From: Gottfriedia acidiceleris | Lineage (GTDB): Bacteria; Bacillota; Bacilli; Bacillales; Bacillaceae_G | Assembly (NCBI RefSeq): GCF_004138285.1 | Contig: NZ_SCFN01000007.1 | Span: 186,001 to 250,000, forward strand | Direction: 5' to 3' | Length of the DNA stretch: 64,000 bases | Notes under the pieces: generated by a model | Databases searched by the model: none | What the model was told of the DNA's origin: nothing | What the model saw: the letters and a program-made list of their open reading frames with translations, nothing else | Program-made: the position numbers and the translations under genes | In this document: positions 8,227 to 17,388 of the stretch, piece after piece | How positions within the stretch are numbered: the first letter of the stretch is position 1 | Layout: every line of letters begins with the position of its first letter

Positions 8227-8790
8227 TTATTCAGCAGTTTTTTCATCTCGATGAACTACTTCTAATTTTCCTGTATGTGGGTCAATTACTAAACCATGAA
8301 TTTCAACCTCTTTTGGAACAAGTGGATGGTTTTTAATAATTGAAACACTGTGGTTAACACTGTCGTATACATTCGTAAAACCAGTTAACCATTTATCTAA
8401 ATCTAGACCTGAAAAACCTAAAATCTCCAAGTTTTCTTCTTTAATTCCTCGTTCAACCATTTTTTCTTTCATTCGTGCTGGATTCGTATTACCCATTCCA
8501 CACTCATGATGACCGATTACTAATACTTCTTTCGCACCTAGCTCATAGATTGAAACTAGAATACTTCTCATAACTGAACCAAACGGATGCGCAATAACTG
8601 CACCAGCTGTTTTAATCATTTTCACGTCACCGTTTCTAATATCAAGAGCCTTTGGTAAAAGCTCAACTAAACGTGTATCCATACATGTAACAACTACAAC
8701 CTCTTTATTCGGAAACTTTGAAGCTATGTATTGCTCATATTCCTTATTCTCAACAAACTTCTTATTAAAATCTAAAATCTGATCTAACAT
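8227..8790 (-). CDS. beta-class carbonic anhydrase
   Basis: A 187-aa cytoplasmic zinc enzyme for CO2 hydration, similar to YtiB-type proteins of Bacillus. Zinc ligands are visible as CMDTR (Cys36, with the Asp38-Arg pair) and GHHEC (His94, Cys97). GGAGGG lies nine bases before the ATG at 8790. The seven extra codons of the longer ORF cover that ribosome binding site. It is unrelated in fold to the neighbouring alpha-class enzyme, so the cell has a secreted and a cytoplasmic carbonic anhydrase side by side. Confidence 0.92.
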   Translation of the reverse strand: MLDQILDFNKKFVENKEYEQYIASKFPNKEVVVVTCMDTRLVELLPKALDIRNGDVKMIKTAGAVIAHPFGSVMRSILVSIYELGAKEVLVIGHHECGMGNTNPARMKEKMVERGIKEENLEILGFSGLDLDKWLTGFTNVYDSVNHSVSIIKNHPLVPKEVEIHGLVIDPHTGKLEVVHRDEKTAE

Positions 8791-9075
8791 AAAAAAATTC
8801 CCTCCAAACAAATATTAAGAGCTTTTTTCTATACCTATATTGAAGGAAAAGCTCAAAATATACAACCAATTTGCATTCATTTATAGTATTATTCTAAAAT
8901 TATGTTTTCATTTATCCCGATAAATTTATTTTTTTCAGTGATTCATGATCATTATTGATATTTAATCAATAGAGTAGAGGTATTTTTAAATTACCATTAA
9001 TTTCTATCAAAATTTTTTTATTTTTAAAGTTTATAATGTACACTAGATTTAGTCTTTAATAAGGAGGGAATTAAA

Positions 9076-9900
9076 ATGAAGTTTGAACATTCTATTGCAT
9101 TACATAATGGAGTTAAAATGCCTCAATTAGGTTTAGGTGTGTGGCGTGTGTCACCAGAAGATGGTGTAGATGCAGTCCGAACAGCTATCGAAGTAGGTTA
9201 TCGTCATATTGATACTGCAGCTGTCTATCAAAACGAAGAGCAAGTAGGTGAAGCAATTCGCCAATCTGGCGTTTCCCGTGATGAACTTTTTATTACAACA
9301 AAAGTTTGGAATGCTGATCAAGGTTATGATACAACTTTAAAAGCTCATGAAGAAAGTCTTAAAAAATTAGGCTTGGACTACGTTGATCTTTATTTAATTC
9401 ACTGGCCAGTAAAAGAAAAATATTTAGATACATATAAAGCATTAGAAAGACTTTACGATGAAAAGCTTGTGCCAGCAATTGGTGTTTCAAATTTTCATGT
9501 CCATCACTTGGATGATATTGCAGCTCATCGCAATATTAAACCAATGGTCGATCAAGTCGAATTGCACCCAATGTTCCAACAAAACGAATTACATGAATAT
9601 TGTCTTAAAAACGGTATTGCATTAGAAGCATGGAGCCCATTAATGCAAGGTGGCGAAGCTTTAACAAATCCTGTTATAAAAGAGATTGCGGATCAATATG
9701 GTAAAACAACTGCCCAAGTCATCATCCGTTGGCACTTACAACGCAATGTAATTGTTATTCCTAAATCAATAACACCTTCACGAATTCAAGAAAACTTTGA
9801 AGTATTCAACTTCGAGCTTTCATCAAATGATATGGAACTAATTGCTACACTTGATGCAAATAAACGTGTAGGTCCAGACCCTGATAATTTTGATTTCTAA
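9076..9900 (+). CDS. aldo/keto reductase
   Basis: A 274-aa NADPH-dependent reductase of the AKR superfamily, close to the YvgN/YtbE glyoxal and methylglyoxal reductase type. The catalytic tetrad is complete: Asp46 and Tyr51 (HIDTAAVYQNE), Lys76 (TTKVWN) and His109 (YLIHWP). The C-terminal cofactor-binding segment is IPKSITPSRIQENFEVF. AAGGAGGGAATTAAA precedes the ATG. The likely role is detoxifying reactive carbonyls, which is inferred from the family. Confidence 0.92.
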   Translation: MKFEHSIALHNGVKMPQLGLGVWRVSPEDGVDAVRTAIEVGYRHIDTAAVYQNEEQVGEAIRQSGVSRDELFITTKVWNADQGYDTTLKAHEESLKKLGLDYVDLYLIHWPVKEKYLDTYKALERLYDEKLVPAIGVSNFHVHHLDDIAAHRNIKPMVDQVELHPMFQQNELHEYCLKNGIALEAWSPLMQGGEALTNPVIKEIADQYGKTTAQVIIRWHLQRNVIVIPKSITPSRIQENFEVFNFELSSNDMELIATLDANKRVGPDPDNFDF

Positions 9901-9947
9901 GAGGCAGGTTTGGGCGTAGAGGAAATTTATAATAAAGAATTAGAAAC

Positions 9948-9980
9948 GGCTACCAGTCTTTTGAAAGGTAGCCATTTTTT
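9948..9980 (+). terminator. terminator of the aldo/keto reductase gene
   Basis: GGCTACC and GGTAGCC pair around a 12-nt loop and are followed by ATTTTTT. Confidence 0.85.
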
Positions 9981-10047
9981 CTTATCCCTGAGATTCTTAT
10001 GGCACGAACTTAAAATTCATTTTTACTGAATTAATTAATTTATATAA

Positions 10048-10689
10048 TCAAATTAAATAAATTTCGATCCGTTCTTTCCCTCCCCCTATATTGTTTCGTT
10101 TTAGCTTTATTTCTTTAATTTCTCCTGTTCTCTTAATATGTGTCCCACCGCACGAAACTTTACCAAAGCCTTTGATTTCCCAATATCTTCTTTGATTTTT
10201 TAGGTCATCAAACTCACTATTTATTTCCAAATTTGCTTTAATGAGCTCCTTAGCTTTCTTCTCTAAAAGTGGGAATGTTTCCGAGATTTTTCCATCCCAA
10301 TAAAAATCAATTCTAGCTTTATCACAAGTAATATTTGCACCAATTTTTTCAGGCTCATTATAGTTTTGATACATTAGCTCCAAGATGATTTCCGCGGCAA
10401 AATGTAACTTCATAATTCGATATCGTTTCTCCCAGTCGATCTCTATCACTACCTCCTGTCCTTTTTGAAGATCATGATTTTCTGGTAAGGTGTATCTAAT
10501 TTCTGATCCTTCCTTCTTAGCTTCAATCACCTCATAATCTCCAATTCTCCCAGAATCTGATTGTTGCCCACCCGAAAAAGCATAAATAATAGTTTGGTTT
10601 AAAGTAACCTCCCTACCATCTACTTCCGTAACAATTGCAGAGGCTTTTGTAAGATAAGGATCTTCCCAAAAAAGTTTTTTTACTCCCAT
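10048..10689 (-). CDS. AlaX-like tRNA-editing domain protein
   Basis: A 213-aa free-standing protein related to the editing domain of alanyl-tRNA synthetase, expected to hydrolyse mischarged tRNA (Ser- or Gly-tRNA-Ala). It has the AFSGGQQSDSG segment near residue 37 and the zinc-site motif CGGTH (Cys180, His184). The partner motif reads HFAAE (His96, Glu100), where classical AlaX proteins have HxxxH, so one ligand is Glu or differs in this subfamily. AAGGAG stands seven bases before the ATG at 10689. The GTG at 10731 has no ribosome binding site. Confidence 0.8.
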   Translation of the reverse strand: MGVKKLFWEDPYLTKASAIVTEVDGREVTLNQTIIYAFSGGQQSDSGRIGDYEVIEAKKEGSEIRYTLPENHDLQKGQEVVIEIDWEKRYRIMKLHFAAEIILELMYQNYNEPEKIGANITCDKARIDFYWDGKISETFPLLEKKAKELIKANLEINSEFDDLKNQRRYWEIKGFGKVSCGGTHIKRTGEIKEIKLKRNNIGGGKERIEIYLI

Positions 10690-10834
10690 CGTTTTACTCC
10701 TTATTAATTTTTGATTTTGAATTCTATTCACTATTGTTTACCTTTATTAAGATGATTTCCATTTTTATTTTTGTAAACTACGTATTATACTAAATAAGCT
10801 CTAACTTAATTTATTTAATATGAAAGGAGTCTAA

Positions 10835-11371
10835 ATGTTTCTTTCAATTGATTATTTAAAAAATGGTAGTCTTAAACAACAGCATGCATATGTAACTTTA
10901 TCCCGATTAAATATTCTGAATGAACTTAAGGATTTTAATCCTATACTGTGTGGAACGATTCCAATTGGGATTGACATAGAAGGTTCTGATTTAGATATTA
11001 TTACAGAGGTACATGACTTCAACTCATTTGAAAAACTATTAAAAAATAGTTATGAAAAGCAAAAACAATTCCGAATTTCACAATCACTTGTAAGAGGCGT
11101 CCCAACTATTACTGCAAATTTTAATTATGAGGGATTTGAAATTGAAATTTTTGGACAACCAGTCCCATCTAATAAACAAAATGCTTATCTTCATTTAATA
11201 ATTGAGCAGTTTATTTTGAAACAAAATCCAACTATCAAAGATAAGATTATTAAACTAAAAAAAGAAGGCTATAAAACAGAACCAGCGTTTTGTAAAATTT
11301 TAGGTTTAGAAGGTGAACCATATGATGAATTAATTAAATATGGAATTAGACTAGGAGCAGTATTAGTGTAA
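10835..11371 (+). CDS. DUF4269-type nucleotidyltransferase-fold protein
   Basis: A 178-aa protein with a nucleotidyltransferase-like opening: GTIPIGIDIEGSDLDI near residue 41 has the G(T/S)...DxD pattern, and a later acidic pair EIEIF could supply the third carboxylate. The match to DUF4269 is from memory. Substrate and function are unknown. GAAAGGAG precedes the ATG. It stands alone between the AlaX-like gene and a terminator. Confidence 0.65.
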   Translation: MFLSIDYLKNGSLKQQHAYVTLSRLNILNELKDFNPILCGTIPIGIDIEGSDLDIITEVHDFNSFEKLLKNSYEKQKQFRISQSLVRGVPTITANFNYEGFEIEIFGQPVPSNKQNAYLHLIIEQFILKQNPTIKDKIIKLKKEGYKTEPAFCKILGLEGEPYDELIKYGIRLGAVLV

Positions 11372-11398
11372 GTATATGATGTAATAATTGAGTAAAGA

Positions 11399-11430
11399 AA
11401 AAGGAACAATTTCTATAAATTGTCCCTCTT
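11399..11430. terminator. probable terminator after the DUF4269-type gene
   Basis: GGAACAATTT and AAATTGTCCC pair with a short loop, with an A-rich left side and CTCTT on the right. The T tract is poor, so it is a modest candidate. Confidence 0.5.
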
Positions 11431-11448
11431 CTAATTAATCCCTATAAC

Positions 11449-11910
11449 TTACTTTGTTACAATTTCACTACTTTTGACTAATTCAATACGTATTTTTTTA
11501 AGCCCATCTTTTTCATCTACATATGTACTTAACTTCCAATTTGCTGCAAGAGTATGTTTAATTAGATTGATTGCTTCTTCAGATAAATAAATTCCTTTAA
11601 TTGCAGTTCCCATATCTTCATAATCTTTTTCAACTTCAATGCCAAATTTATATCTTAATAAAGTCATTAATGAGCCTTTTGTTAGAAATTTGATTTGATA
11701 GCCCTCATTAACAATTTTATTAAAATTCTCTTCATTGTTTTTGTACAGATTTATTAATGTTTCCCAGTCAGGAAAACCATTACCATATTGGTTTAAAAAC
11801 TCGATATTCTCTTCCTTCACAGCGTTTATTAACTGAATGTTTTCTACACCAGCACTACGTAGACTTTCAATCATAATTGCATTATTTATAGCAATACTAA
11901 CAAAGCTCAT
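11449..11910 (-). CDS. uncharacterised 153-aa protein
   Basis: A soluble, mixed alpha/beta, acidic protein of 153 aa. It opens MSFVSIAINNAIMIESLRSAGV and contains FPDWETLINLYKNN and the KGIYLSEEAINLIKHTL helix region. No signal peptide, membrane segment or catalytic motif is visible. GGAGGGAG precedes the ATG. I do not recognise the family. Its neighbours (DUF4269-type gene and a two-component system) do not suggest a function. Confidence 0.6.
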   Translation of the reverse strand: MSFVSIAINNAIMIESLRSAGVENIQLINAVKEENIEFLNQYGNGFPDWETLINLYKNNEENFNKIVNEGYQIKFLTKGSLMTLLRYKFGIEVEKDYEDMGTAIKGIYLSEEAINLIKHTLAANWKLSTYVDEKDGLKKIRIELVKSSEIVTK

Positions 11911-12080
11911 CTTTGTTCTCCCTCCGAATTACAAGAATTTTCTTTTTATTCAACTTTATCATAAAATAAGGCAGTAAACTATTAAATTGGCGAGATTTAC
12001 ACCTAAAACAGGTTAGTATACGAATAAATTTAGTCTAAATTATTGATGATTAAATAGCTTCAAAAATATTATTAAATACT

Positions 12081-12118
12081 AAAAAACCACAAGATCTGTT
12101 ACATATCTTGTGGTTTTA
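12081..12118. terminator. terminator downstream of the two-component system
   Basis: AAACCACAAGAT and ATCTTGTGGTTT pair around a short loop, with A and T tracts outside. It can end the minus-strand histidine kinase gene. Confidence 0.8.
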
Positions 12119-12152
12119 CTTCTTTTTGGAGATTTTAGATACTCCATCTTAT

Positions 12153-13553
12153 CTAAATTGTGTTTAAAGTGATGAGGGCAGTTGTTCCTTCGCCATTTTC
12201 ACTAGTAATTTGTAGATTTCCACCGTAATTTTCAATTAGGTCTTTTGCTATTGATAAGCCTAAACCATTACCACCGTTAGCTCGACTTCTTGCTTTATCA
12301 GCTCGATAAAATCGGTCAAATATATGATTGATATCTTCTTCTTTAATACCGATACCGTTGTCTTTCACTTTGATTTCGATCTTGTTTGCAACTTGAGCTG
12401 TAGTAATGTCAATTATGGTATGTTCTTTACTGTATTTAACAGCATTATCAAACAAAATAATTAATATTTGCATTAAATGTTCTCTTGCAATATTTGCTTT
12501 ATCAATAATTTGATTAGGAGTATGGAAGTGAATTTCCAAATCTTCATGTAACAACTGATAATTGTTCATGATTTCATTTAAAACTTCATTAATATTTGTT
12601 GGAGCATACTGTTCAATTTTTTCACTATTTTTCTCTAGCTTCGTCAACTGAAGAAGCTCATTCGTTAAAATAATCATTCTGTTTGTTTCATTAATACAGG
12701 TATTTATTGAGTTTTCTAAAACAGTTTCGTCTTTTTTCCCCCAGCGATTAACTAGTGATAAGTGACCATGAATGATTGCTAAAGGTGTTCTTAATTCATG
12801 AGAAGCATCTTCAACAAATCGCTTTTGTCTTGTAATTGATGCCTCTAACTCATCCATCATTTTGTTAAAAAGTAGACCGAGTTCAGATAACTCATCTTTT
12901 GTTTCCCCTACAAAAACCCGCTCTTTTAATTGATTATTTTTTATTTTAATCATTGTTTGATTTAAATTTTTAATAGGATTTAATATTTTTTTAGATAAGA
13001 AATAACCGCTTAAAATACTTAAAATTAATGAAATGGTTGTTCCTAGAATGAGAATCATGAAAGATTCTTTAATTAATTTCGAAAAGATTTCTACATTCAT
13101 TGCAACTTCTAATACGCCGTCAAAATTCTTATAATGTAATGCCTTACTCTTAATTATAATTTCTTGATTGTGTAATCTATATTTTTGAATTTCCCCGAAG
13201 GCATTTTTATTAATATGAATTTTAGGCATTTTTCTAGAAACTGTAAAAATTACTTTTCCATCTTTATCTAATAATCGAATCATTTCATTATTTTGTATAA
13301 TTTTTTCAAAATACACTTTATTTTCTACTAAAGAGCTAGCATTCGGTTTCTTCGTTTTATATTCTTCATCTAAATAAGCTGACGTTTCATTTAATCTTTT
13401 TTCAATTCGATGTTGCTGCTGATTCATTACAGACATTTGAATTAAAGCAGATTGAATAAGATTACATAATGTAAATATGAAAAACATAAGCACAGCGATT
13501 GTAATTGTTATTTTCCATCTAATCGAAAGCTTATTTAACAAGGTAAGATTCAC
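12153..13553 (-). CDS. sensor histidine kinase, ArlS/YkoH-like
   Basis: A 466-aa membrane sensor kinase. It has TM1 at about residues 13-33, an extracytoplasmic sensor of about 130 residues and TM2 at about 164-186. A HAMP domain is followed by the H-box EDASHELRTPLAI (phospho-acceptor His252), with RWGKK just after it as in ArlS/YkoH kinases. The N, G1 and G2 boxes are DNAVKYS, DNGIGI and GGNGLGLSIA. It starts three bases after the response-regulator stop. The GTG at 13553 overlaps the ribosome binding site, and a TTG four codons later is an alternative start. The signal sensed is unknown. Confidence 0.9.
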   Translation of the reverse strand: MNLTLLNKLSIRWKITITIAVLMFFIFTLCNLIQSALIQMSVMNQQQHRIEKRLNETSAYLDEEYKTKKPNASSLVENKVYFEKIIQNNEMIRLLDKDGKVIFTVSRKMPKIHINKNAFGEIQKYRLHNQEIIIKSKALHYKNFDGVLEVAMNVEIFSKLIKESFMILILGTTISLILSILSGYFLSKKILNPIKNLNQTMIKIKNNQLKERVFVGETKDELSELGLLFNKMMDELEASITRQKRFVEDASHELRTPLAIIHGHLSLVNRWGKKDETVLENSINTCINETNRMIILTNELLQLTKLEKNSEKIEQYAPTNINEVLNEIMNNYQLLHEDLEIHFHTPNQIIDKANIAREHLMQILIILFDNAVKYSKEHTIIDITTAQVANKIEIKVKDNGIGIKEEDINHIFDRFYRADKARSRANGGNGLGLSIAKDLIENYGGNLQITSENGEGTTALITLNTI

Positions 13554-13555
13554 CT

Positions 13556-14224
13556 CTACATCCTCATTACATACCCAGTACCCCTTACAGTGTGAATATA
13601 GGTATTGTTTTTATCATCTAGTTTTGTTCTTAAGTAGCTAATATAAACATCCACTACGTTTGTTTCAATTGTAGAGCCATAGCCCCATACAGTTTCTAAT
13701 AAAATTTCTCTAGTTAATACACGATTTACATTGCTCATTAATAAATACAATAAATCGAATTCTTTTTTAGTTAAATCTATAATCGCTTCATCTTTTTTAA
13801 CAACACGAGCTGCAGAATCTAATGACAAATCTTTAAACTTTAAGCAGTGTAAATTTGTTGAACGATCGATTCGTCTAAAGATTGCTCGCATATGAGCTAA
13901 AAGTTCTTCAATAACAAATGGTTTTGAAATATAATCATCTGCACCACTATCTAAACCAGAAATTCGATCAAAAACACTGTCTCTTGCTGTAATCATAATA
14001 ATTGGAGTGTCTTTATGCGCTCTAATTCTTCTACAAACTTCAATTCCACTTAAATTAGGTAGCATTAAATCAAGCAAGATTAAGTCAAATTCTTGGTCGA
14101 TCGCTAGGTTTAAACCGTCTCTACCATCATTTGAAATATGAACTTCATTTCCTTCATACTCTAATTCTAATCGTATAAAATTTGCTAATTCTTTCTCATC
14201 TTCTATAATTAATATTTTTTTCAT
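13556..14224 (-). CDS. OmpR-family response regulator
   Basis: A 222-aa transcription factor paired with the histidine kinase immediately downstream. The receiver domain has the acidic pair EDE near residue 8, phospho-acceptor Asp52 (LLDLMLP), Thr near 79 (MITARD) and Lys101 (SKPF). The C-terminal winged helix contains LLETVWGYGSTIETNVVDVYI. It is similar in layout to ArlR/YkoG. The regulon cannot be told from this window. Confidence 0.92.
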   Translation of the reverse strand: MKKILIIEDEKELANFIRLELEYEGNEVHISNDGRDGLNLAIDQEFDLILLDLMLPNLSGIEVCRRIRAHKDTPIIMITARDSVFDRISGLDSGADDYISKPFVIEELLAHMRAIFRRIDRSTNLHCLKFKDLSLDSAARVVKKDEAIIDLTKKEFDLLYLLMSNVNRVLTREILLETVWGYGSTIETNVVDVYISYLRTKLDDKNNTYIHTVRGTGYVMRM

Positions 14225-14542
14225 TTATTTTATCCCTCATTTTTTTTATAATAACATCTATAAAATTATTATTTGTATTGTATAAGGATATCTGTTTAAG
14301 ATGAAAATGGCTTTACGAATATTTTAAAATTCAATTAGAGTTTTATTAGAAATTTTTAATATTTAAACTTAATAATCTTGATATTACTACCTATTGTGTA
14401 CATTTTCTAATAATTACACTTAAAAACGATTAAAATTTATTTAAGAATATATTTAAAGCTTTTCAAAAGATAAGGTAAAAGCTATTTTATTTCCGCTTAA
14501 TTTATGTAATTTTTAAAGTTAATTTCTTAAGATTTTCAAAAA
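14225..14542. other. AT-rich intergenic region upstream of the two-component operon
   Basis: An AT-rich stretch that must contain the promoter of the response-regulator operon. I see no confident -35/-10 pair, no ORF with a ribosome binding site and no strong palindrome before the hairpin at 14543. Confidence 0.45.
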
Positions 14543-14574
14543 AAAATGGCTTTAGCATTTGCTAAAGTCATTTT
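14543..14574. terminator. terminator-like hairpin flanking element copy 4
   Basis: AAAATGGCTTTAGC and GCTAAAGTCATTTT pair around ATTT. It directly abuts the right end (here inverted) of a family-1 element. No gene ending at this hairpin is visible, so it may be orphaned. Confidence 0.6.
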
Positions 14575-15031
14575 CATGCTGAAAAAAGAATTTGAAAAAT
14601 GAATCGACCAATTTATCATTGTAAAAGAAGTTGTGTGAGGTTGATTTCCACTACAGGATGCTCGCTTTCCATGGGGCGAGACCTGAGCCTCCTCGGCGCG
14701 CCTGCGGGGTCTCAGCCTTCCCGCATTTCCCATAGGAGTCGAGCATCCTTTCGTTCCAATCAACATATTCATCAAAAAAAGTTTATATTTAAAACATATA
14801 GAATAAGTATTCAAGTTATAAAGAAAGATATTAAAAGAGTCAAAAAAGAAGAGATTACCCTAAAAATCAAAAAACAAAAATATATCTTCTCAATTTGTGC
14901 TCACAGAATGTCCAAACAATTTTAATAAAATATTTTACGGTAATATTATTATCTAAAATCAATTCTAAATCAACATAGTTCATAAATTTATCAATAAATT
15001 TCACTTATTGTTCAATTATACGTTATATTTC
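14575..15031 (-). mobile_element. family-1 terminator-associated element, copy 4, inverted and decayed
   Basis: It starts CATGCTGAAAAAAG, the reverse complement of the right end seen in copies 1-3 with three bases missing. The GC-rich core at 14656-14748 has arms GGATGCTCG and CGAGCATCC that pair perfectly. The far end has diverged, but TATATTTC near 15024 is followed by CTAAAGTCATTTT at 15032-15044, the right half of the hairpin at 14543-14574. This supports the same flanking-hairpin arrangement after partial deletion. Confidence 0.6.
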
Positions 15032-15113
15032 CTAAAGTCATTTTTTACTAAGTGTGTAATTTTTTAATGAATTAGTTAACATAGGAGACTATTGATTTCC
15101 TGCTTTTCCTAAC

Positions 15114-15695
15114 TTATTTATAATTAGGAAACTGAATTGGAATATTTAGTATATGTTCTGGTTGGCCATCTTTTGCACTTGCTACATATAGTGTAAGTAC
15201 CCCATTTGGACTAGTTGGCTGATTATAATTAATTACTAATTTAAAGTTCCCCCATTCTGGAGCACCCATATCAGTCATTGTGTGACCTTCCGCTAATACA
15301 TTATGACCATCTTCTATTCGATAAAGAAATGTTGCTTCAAAAACACTAGCTTTCCCTTCAACAATTAACACATTTTTACCTGTTGAGTCATTTACGACTG
15401 AAGTGACTTTAAATGCATCGTTTTCAACTGGTGTAAATACTTTAACTGGTGGCTTAGTTTTATCTTTTTTTGGCGGATTATTATTTCCCTTATCTGGTGT
15501 ATTTCCTTTATCTGTATTTTTGTCTTTATCTGGTGTATTACCCTTATCAGTATTTTTGTCCGTATCCGGTGTATTGCCCTTATCAACTTGTGATGACTGA
15601 TCATCTTTTTTGCCATTACCGTAGTCACTTGACTGACAGCTTGTTAAACAGAATATGCTTAAAATTATAAGTCCAATAAATAAAAATCTTTTCAT
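15114..15695 (-). CDS. Gmad2-domain lipoprotein with Asp-Lys-Gly-Asn repeats
   Basis: A roughly 193-aa secreted lipoprotein. It has a signal peptide with lipobox ending SC, then a low-complexity linker with repeated DKGNTPDKDKNT units (about three copies), then a Gmad2-type immunoglobulin-like domain (from VFTPVENDAFKV to the C-terminus). Gmad2 domains occur in GerM and other sporulation or cell-surface proteins of Bacilli. AGGGGTG precedes both a GTG at 15707 and the ATG at 15695; I chose the ATG. The linker probably spans the cell wall. The function is unknown. Confidence 0.8.
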   Translation of the reverse strand: MKRFLFIGLIILSIFCLTSCQSSDYGNGKKDDQSSQVDKGNTPDTDKNTDKGNTPDKDKNTDKGNTPDKGNNNPPKKDKTKPPVKVFTPVENDAFKVTSVVNDSTGKNVLIVEGKASVFEATFLYRIEDGHNVLAEGHTMTDMGAPEWGNFKLVINYNQPTSPNGVLTLYVASAKDGQPEHILNIPIQFPNYK

Positions 15696-15831
15696 TCTAT
15701 TAATCACCCCTAAATTAATTTATTGCTGCAGATCAAATATTGTTCTGAATCAAAATATTTATTTTTAATAAAAGATGAAATGCTTTTTGACCGAGGTGGA
15801 CTTCTAGGAATAGGAATGAATTTTTAAAACA

Positions 15832-16743
15832 TTAAAAAAACGTACTAGCAAGTTGTATTACAATCGGTAAAGTTAGACTACTTAATATAGTTGAGGTAAT
15901 AACAGTTTGTGCTGCAAAACTTGCATGCGGACCTTTGAATGATAGTAATGCACTGTTTCTTGAACTTGGAAAGGCACTACCTATAAAGAGGGCTTTTGCA
16001 ACCACGCCTTCAAAACCGAAAATTTTTATAAGAGCAAATGCAATAATCGGACCACCAATTAATCTTAAGAAGTTACTAATCGCTAAATTGTTCCAGCTAA
16101 TTTCTTTCCCCGATTCAGCTAATTGAGCTCCAAGTGTAATTAACGCAAATGGGGCGAATGATTCAGTAATAGGATTTAAAATGGTGACCAATTCATGATT
16201 TAATTTCACATGAGATATTTGAAGGATAAAGCCAAGTGCTACACTATATATGATTGGTAGCTTAAGCATTTTCAAAATTGCTTCTTTCATTTGGACTGAA
16301 GCCTCTGCATTATATACCCCAACAGTAAACGTCATTATATTTTGAAACAAAACGATTAAAACTCCAATACTCAATGCAAAAGGATCATTTTTAAAAACTA
16401 ACGCATTTACTGGTAATCCAAGATTTCCTGAATTATTTAATGCGATGCTATTAGCAAATGTACCTTGCATAGATTTTTCAATTCCTCTCCATCTACATAT
16501 TAATGTTGAAATTAGAGACATGAAGACAAATTGAATAACCAAGTAAAATAAAACACCACCTGCAACTTTACCAGATAACGGACTATCAAATATTTTCATA
16601 AATACTGCTACTGGAAGAAATAAATAAACTAAGAGGGTTGTTAAAGTACGTAAGTGAAGTTTAAAAAGACGATTAAATAAATAGCCTAATATAACATAAA
16701 AAAATAGAGGTAGCATAACTTCTAGTAGTAATTTTATTACCAT
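15832..16743 (-). CDS. AEC-family permease
   Basis: A 303-aa membrane protein with about ten predicted helices arranged as a repeated five-helix bundle, of the auxin efflux carrier (AEC) family. Bacterial members carry malate, malonate and similar organic acids. Conserved features are NSIALNNSGNLGLPVNALVF in the first half and GSAFPSSRNSALLSFK in the second. It stands alone. The substrate is unknown. Confidence 0.85.
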   Translation of the reverse strand: MVIKLLLEVMLPLFFYVILGYLFNRLFKLHLRTLTTLLVYLFLPVAVFMKIFDSPLSGKVAGGVLFYLVIQFVFMSLISTLICRWRGIEKSMQGTFANSIALNNSGNLGLPVNALVFKNDPFALSIGVLIVLFQNIMTFTVGVYNAEASVQMKEAILKMLKLPIIYSVALGFILQISHVKLNHELVTILNPITESFAPFALITLGAQLAESGKEISWNNLAISNFLRLIGGPIIAFALIKIFGFEGVVAKALFIGSAFPSSRNSALLSFKGPHASFAAQTVITSTILSSLTLPIVIQLASTFF

Positions 16744-16785
16744 TTCTTTTCCTTCTTTCAGATGATAAAACGCTTTTTATTTTTT

Positions 16786-17130
16786 CTACATTTCTCGATT
16801 AAAAATTTTTTCCTTTTGTTTCTGAAATTCACTTTCTGTGATTACCCCGTCATTTTTTAATTTATTTAATTTACGAAGTTTCACTTCAAAGTCCTCTTTC
16901 TCTCTTGTAATATACTCTTCAACATTTACTTCATAATTTGATATACCACGATCACTAAAAACGTTATATCCATTGATAATCGTAATCATTAGTGCAATTC
17001 CGGTCCAAAGCAATCCGACCAAACCAGCTTTTGGTATTATAATTGTAAAACCGAGGACAATAAAAATAATGCCAATCATTAAGCCTAAAAATGACTGCCC
17101 TTTACTTGGTTTAACTCGAATCTTTCTCAA
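16786..17130 (-). CDS. small membrane protein with C-terminal SHOCT domain
   Basis: A roughly 114-aa protein with two hydrophobic segments (about residues 14-30 and 36-54 of this form) and a C-terminal SHOCT motif (LNKLKNDGVITESEFQKQK). SHOCT regions often follow membrane or DNA-binding domains and may mediate oligomerisation. GAGGTGG is correctly spaced for a TTG at 17130, whereas the ATG at 17148 has no ribosome binding site. The role is unknown. Confidence 0.75.
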   Translation of the reverse strand: MRKIRVKPSKGQSFLGLMIGIIFIVLGFTIIIPKAGLVGLLWTGIALMITIINGYNVFSDRGISNYEVNVEEYITREKEDFEVKLRKLNKLKNDGVITESEFQKQKEKIFNREM

Positions 17131-17264
17131 ATTTCCACCTCTTTTCATTTTAAAATTAATTTCTGAATGAAATAGAAGTTTTGTCGGTTAAATTTGATAA
17201 TATATTATTTTGCTTTCGAAATACTATATTCGACAAATTATGTTTAAATACCTATTGCAAAAAT

Positions 17265-17292
17265 AAAAAACCACCTAATTAGGTGATTTTTT
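17265..17292. terminator. terminator between the VOC and SHOCT genes
   Basis: A short perfect palindrome CACCTAATTAGGTG between an A tract and TTTTTT. Confidence 0.6.
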
Positions 17293-17388
17293 AAATTTTT
17301 TATTACCTTATTTACACTATTTTATATTCAATGACAGTTTTGAGATAATATGATTTCACACCATTTTTTAAAACTAAAATCAAAAGAA

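Noticed and set aside
15392-15670. Open frames overlapping the Gmad2 lipoprotein linker on both strands
   Set aside because: They are by-products of the DKGNTPDKDKNT codon repeat, without start signals.
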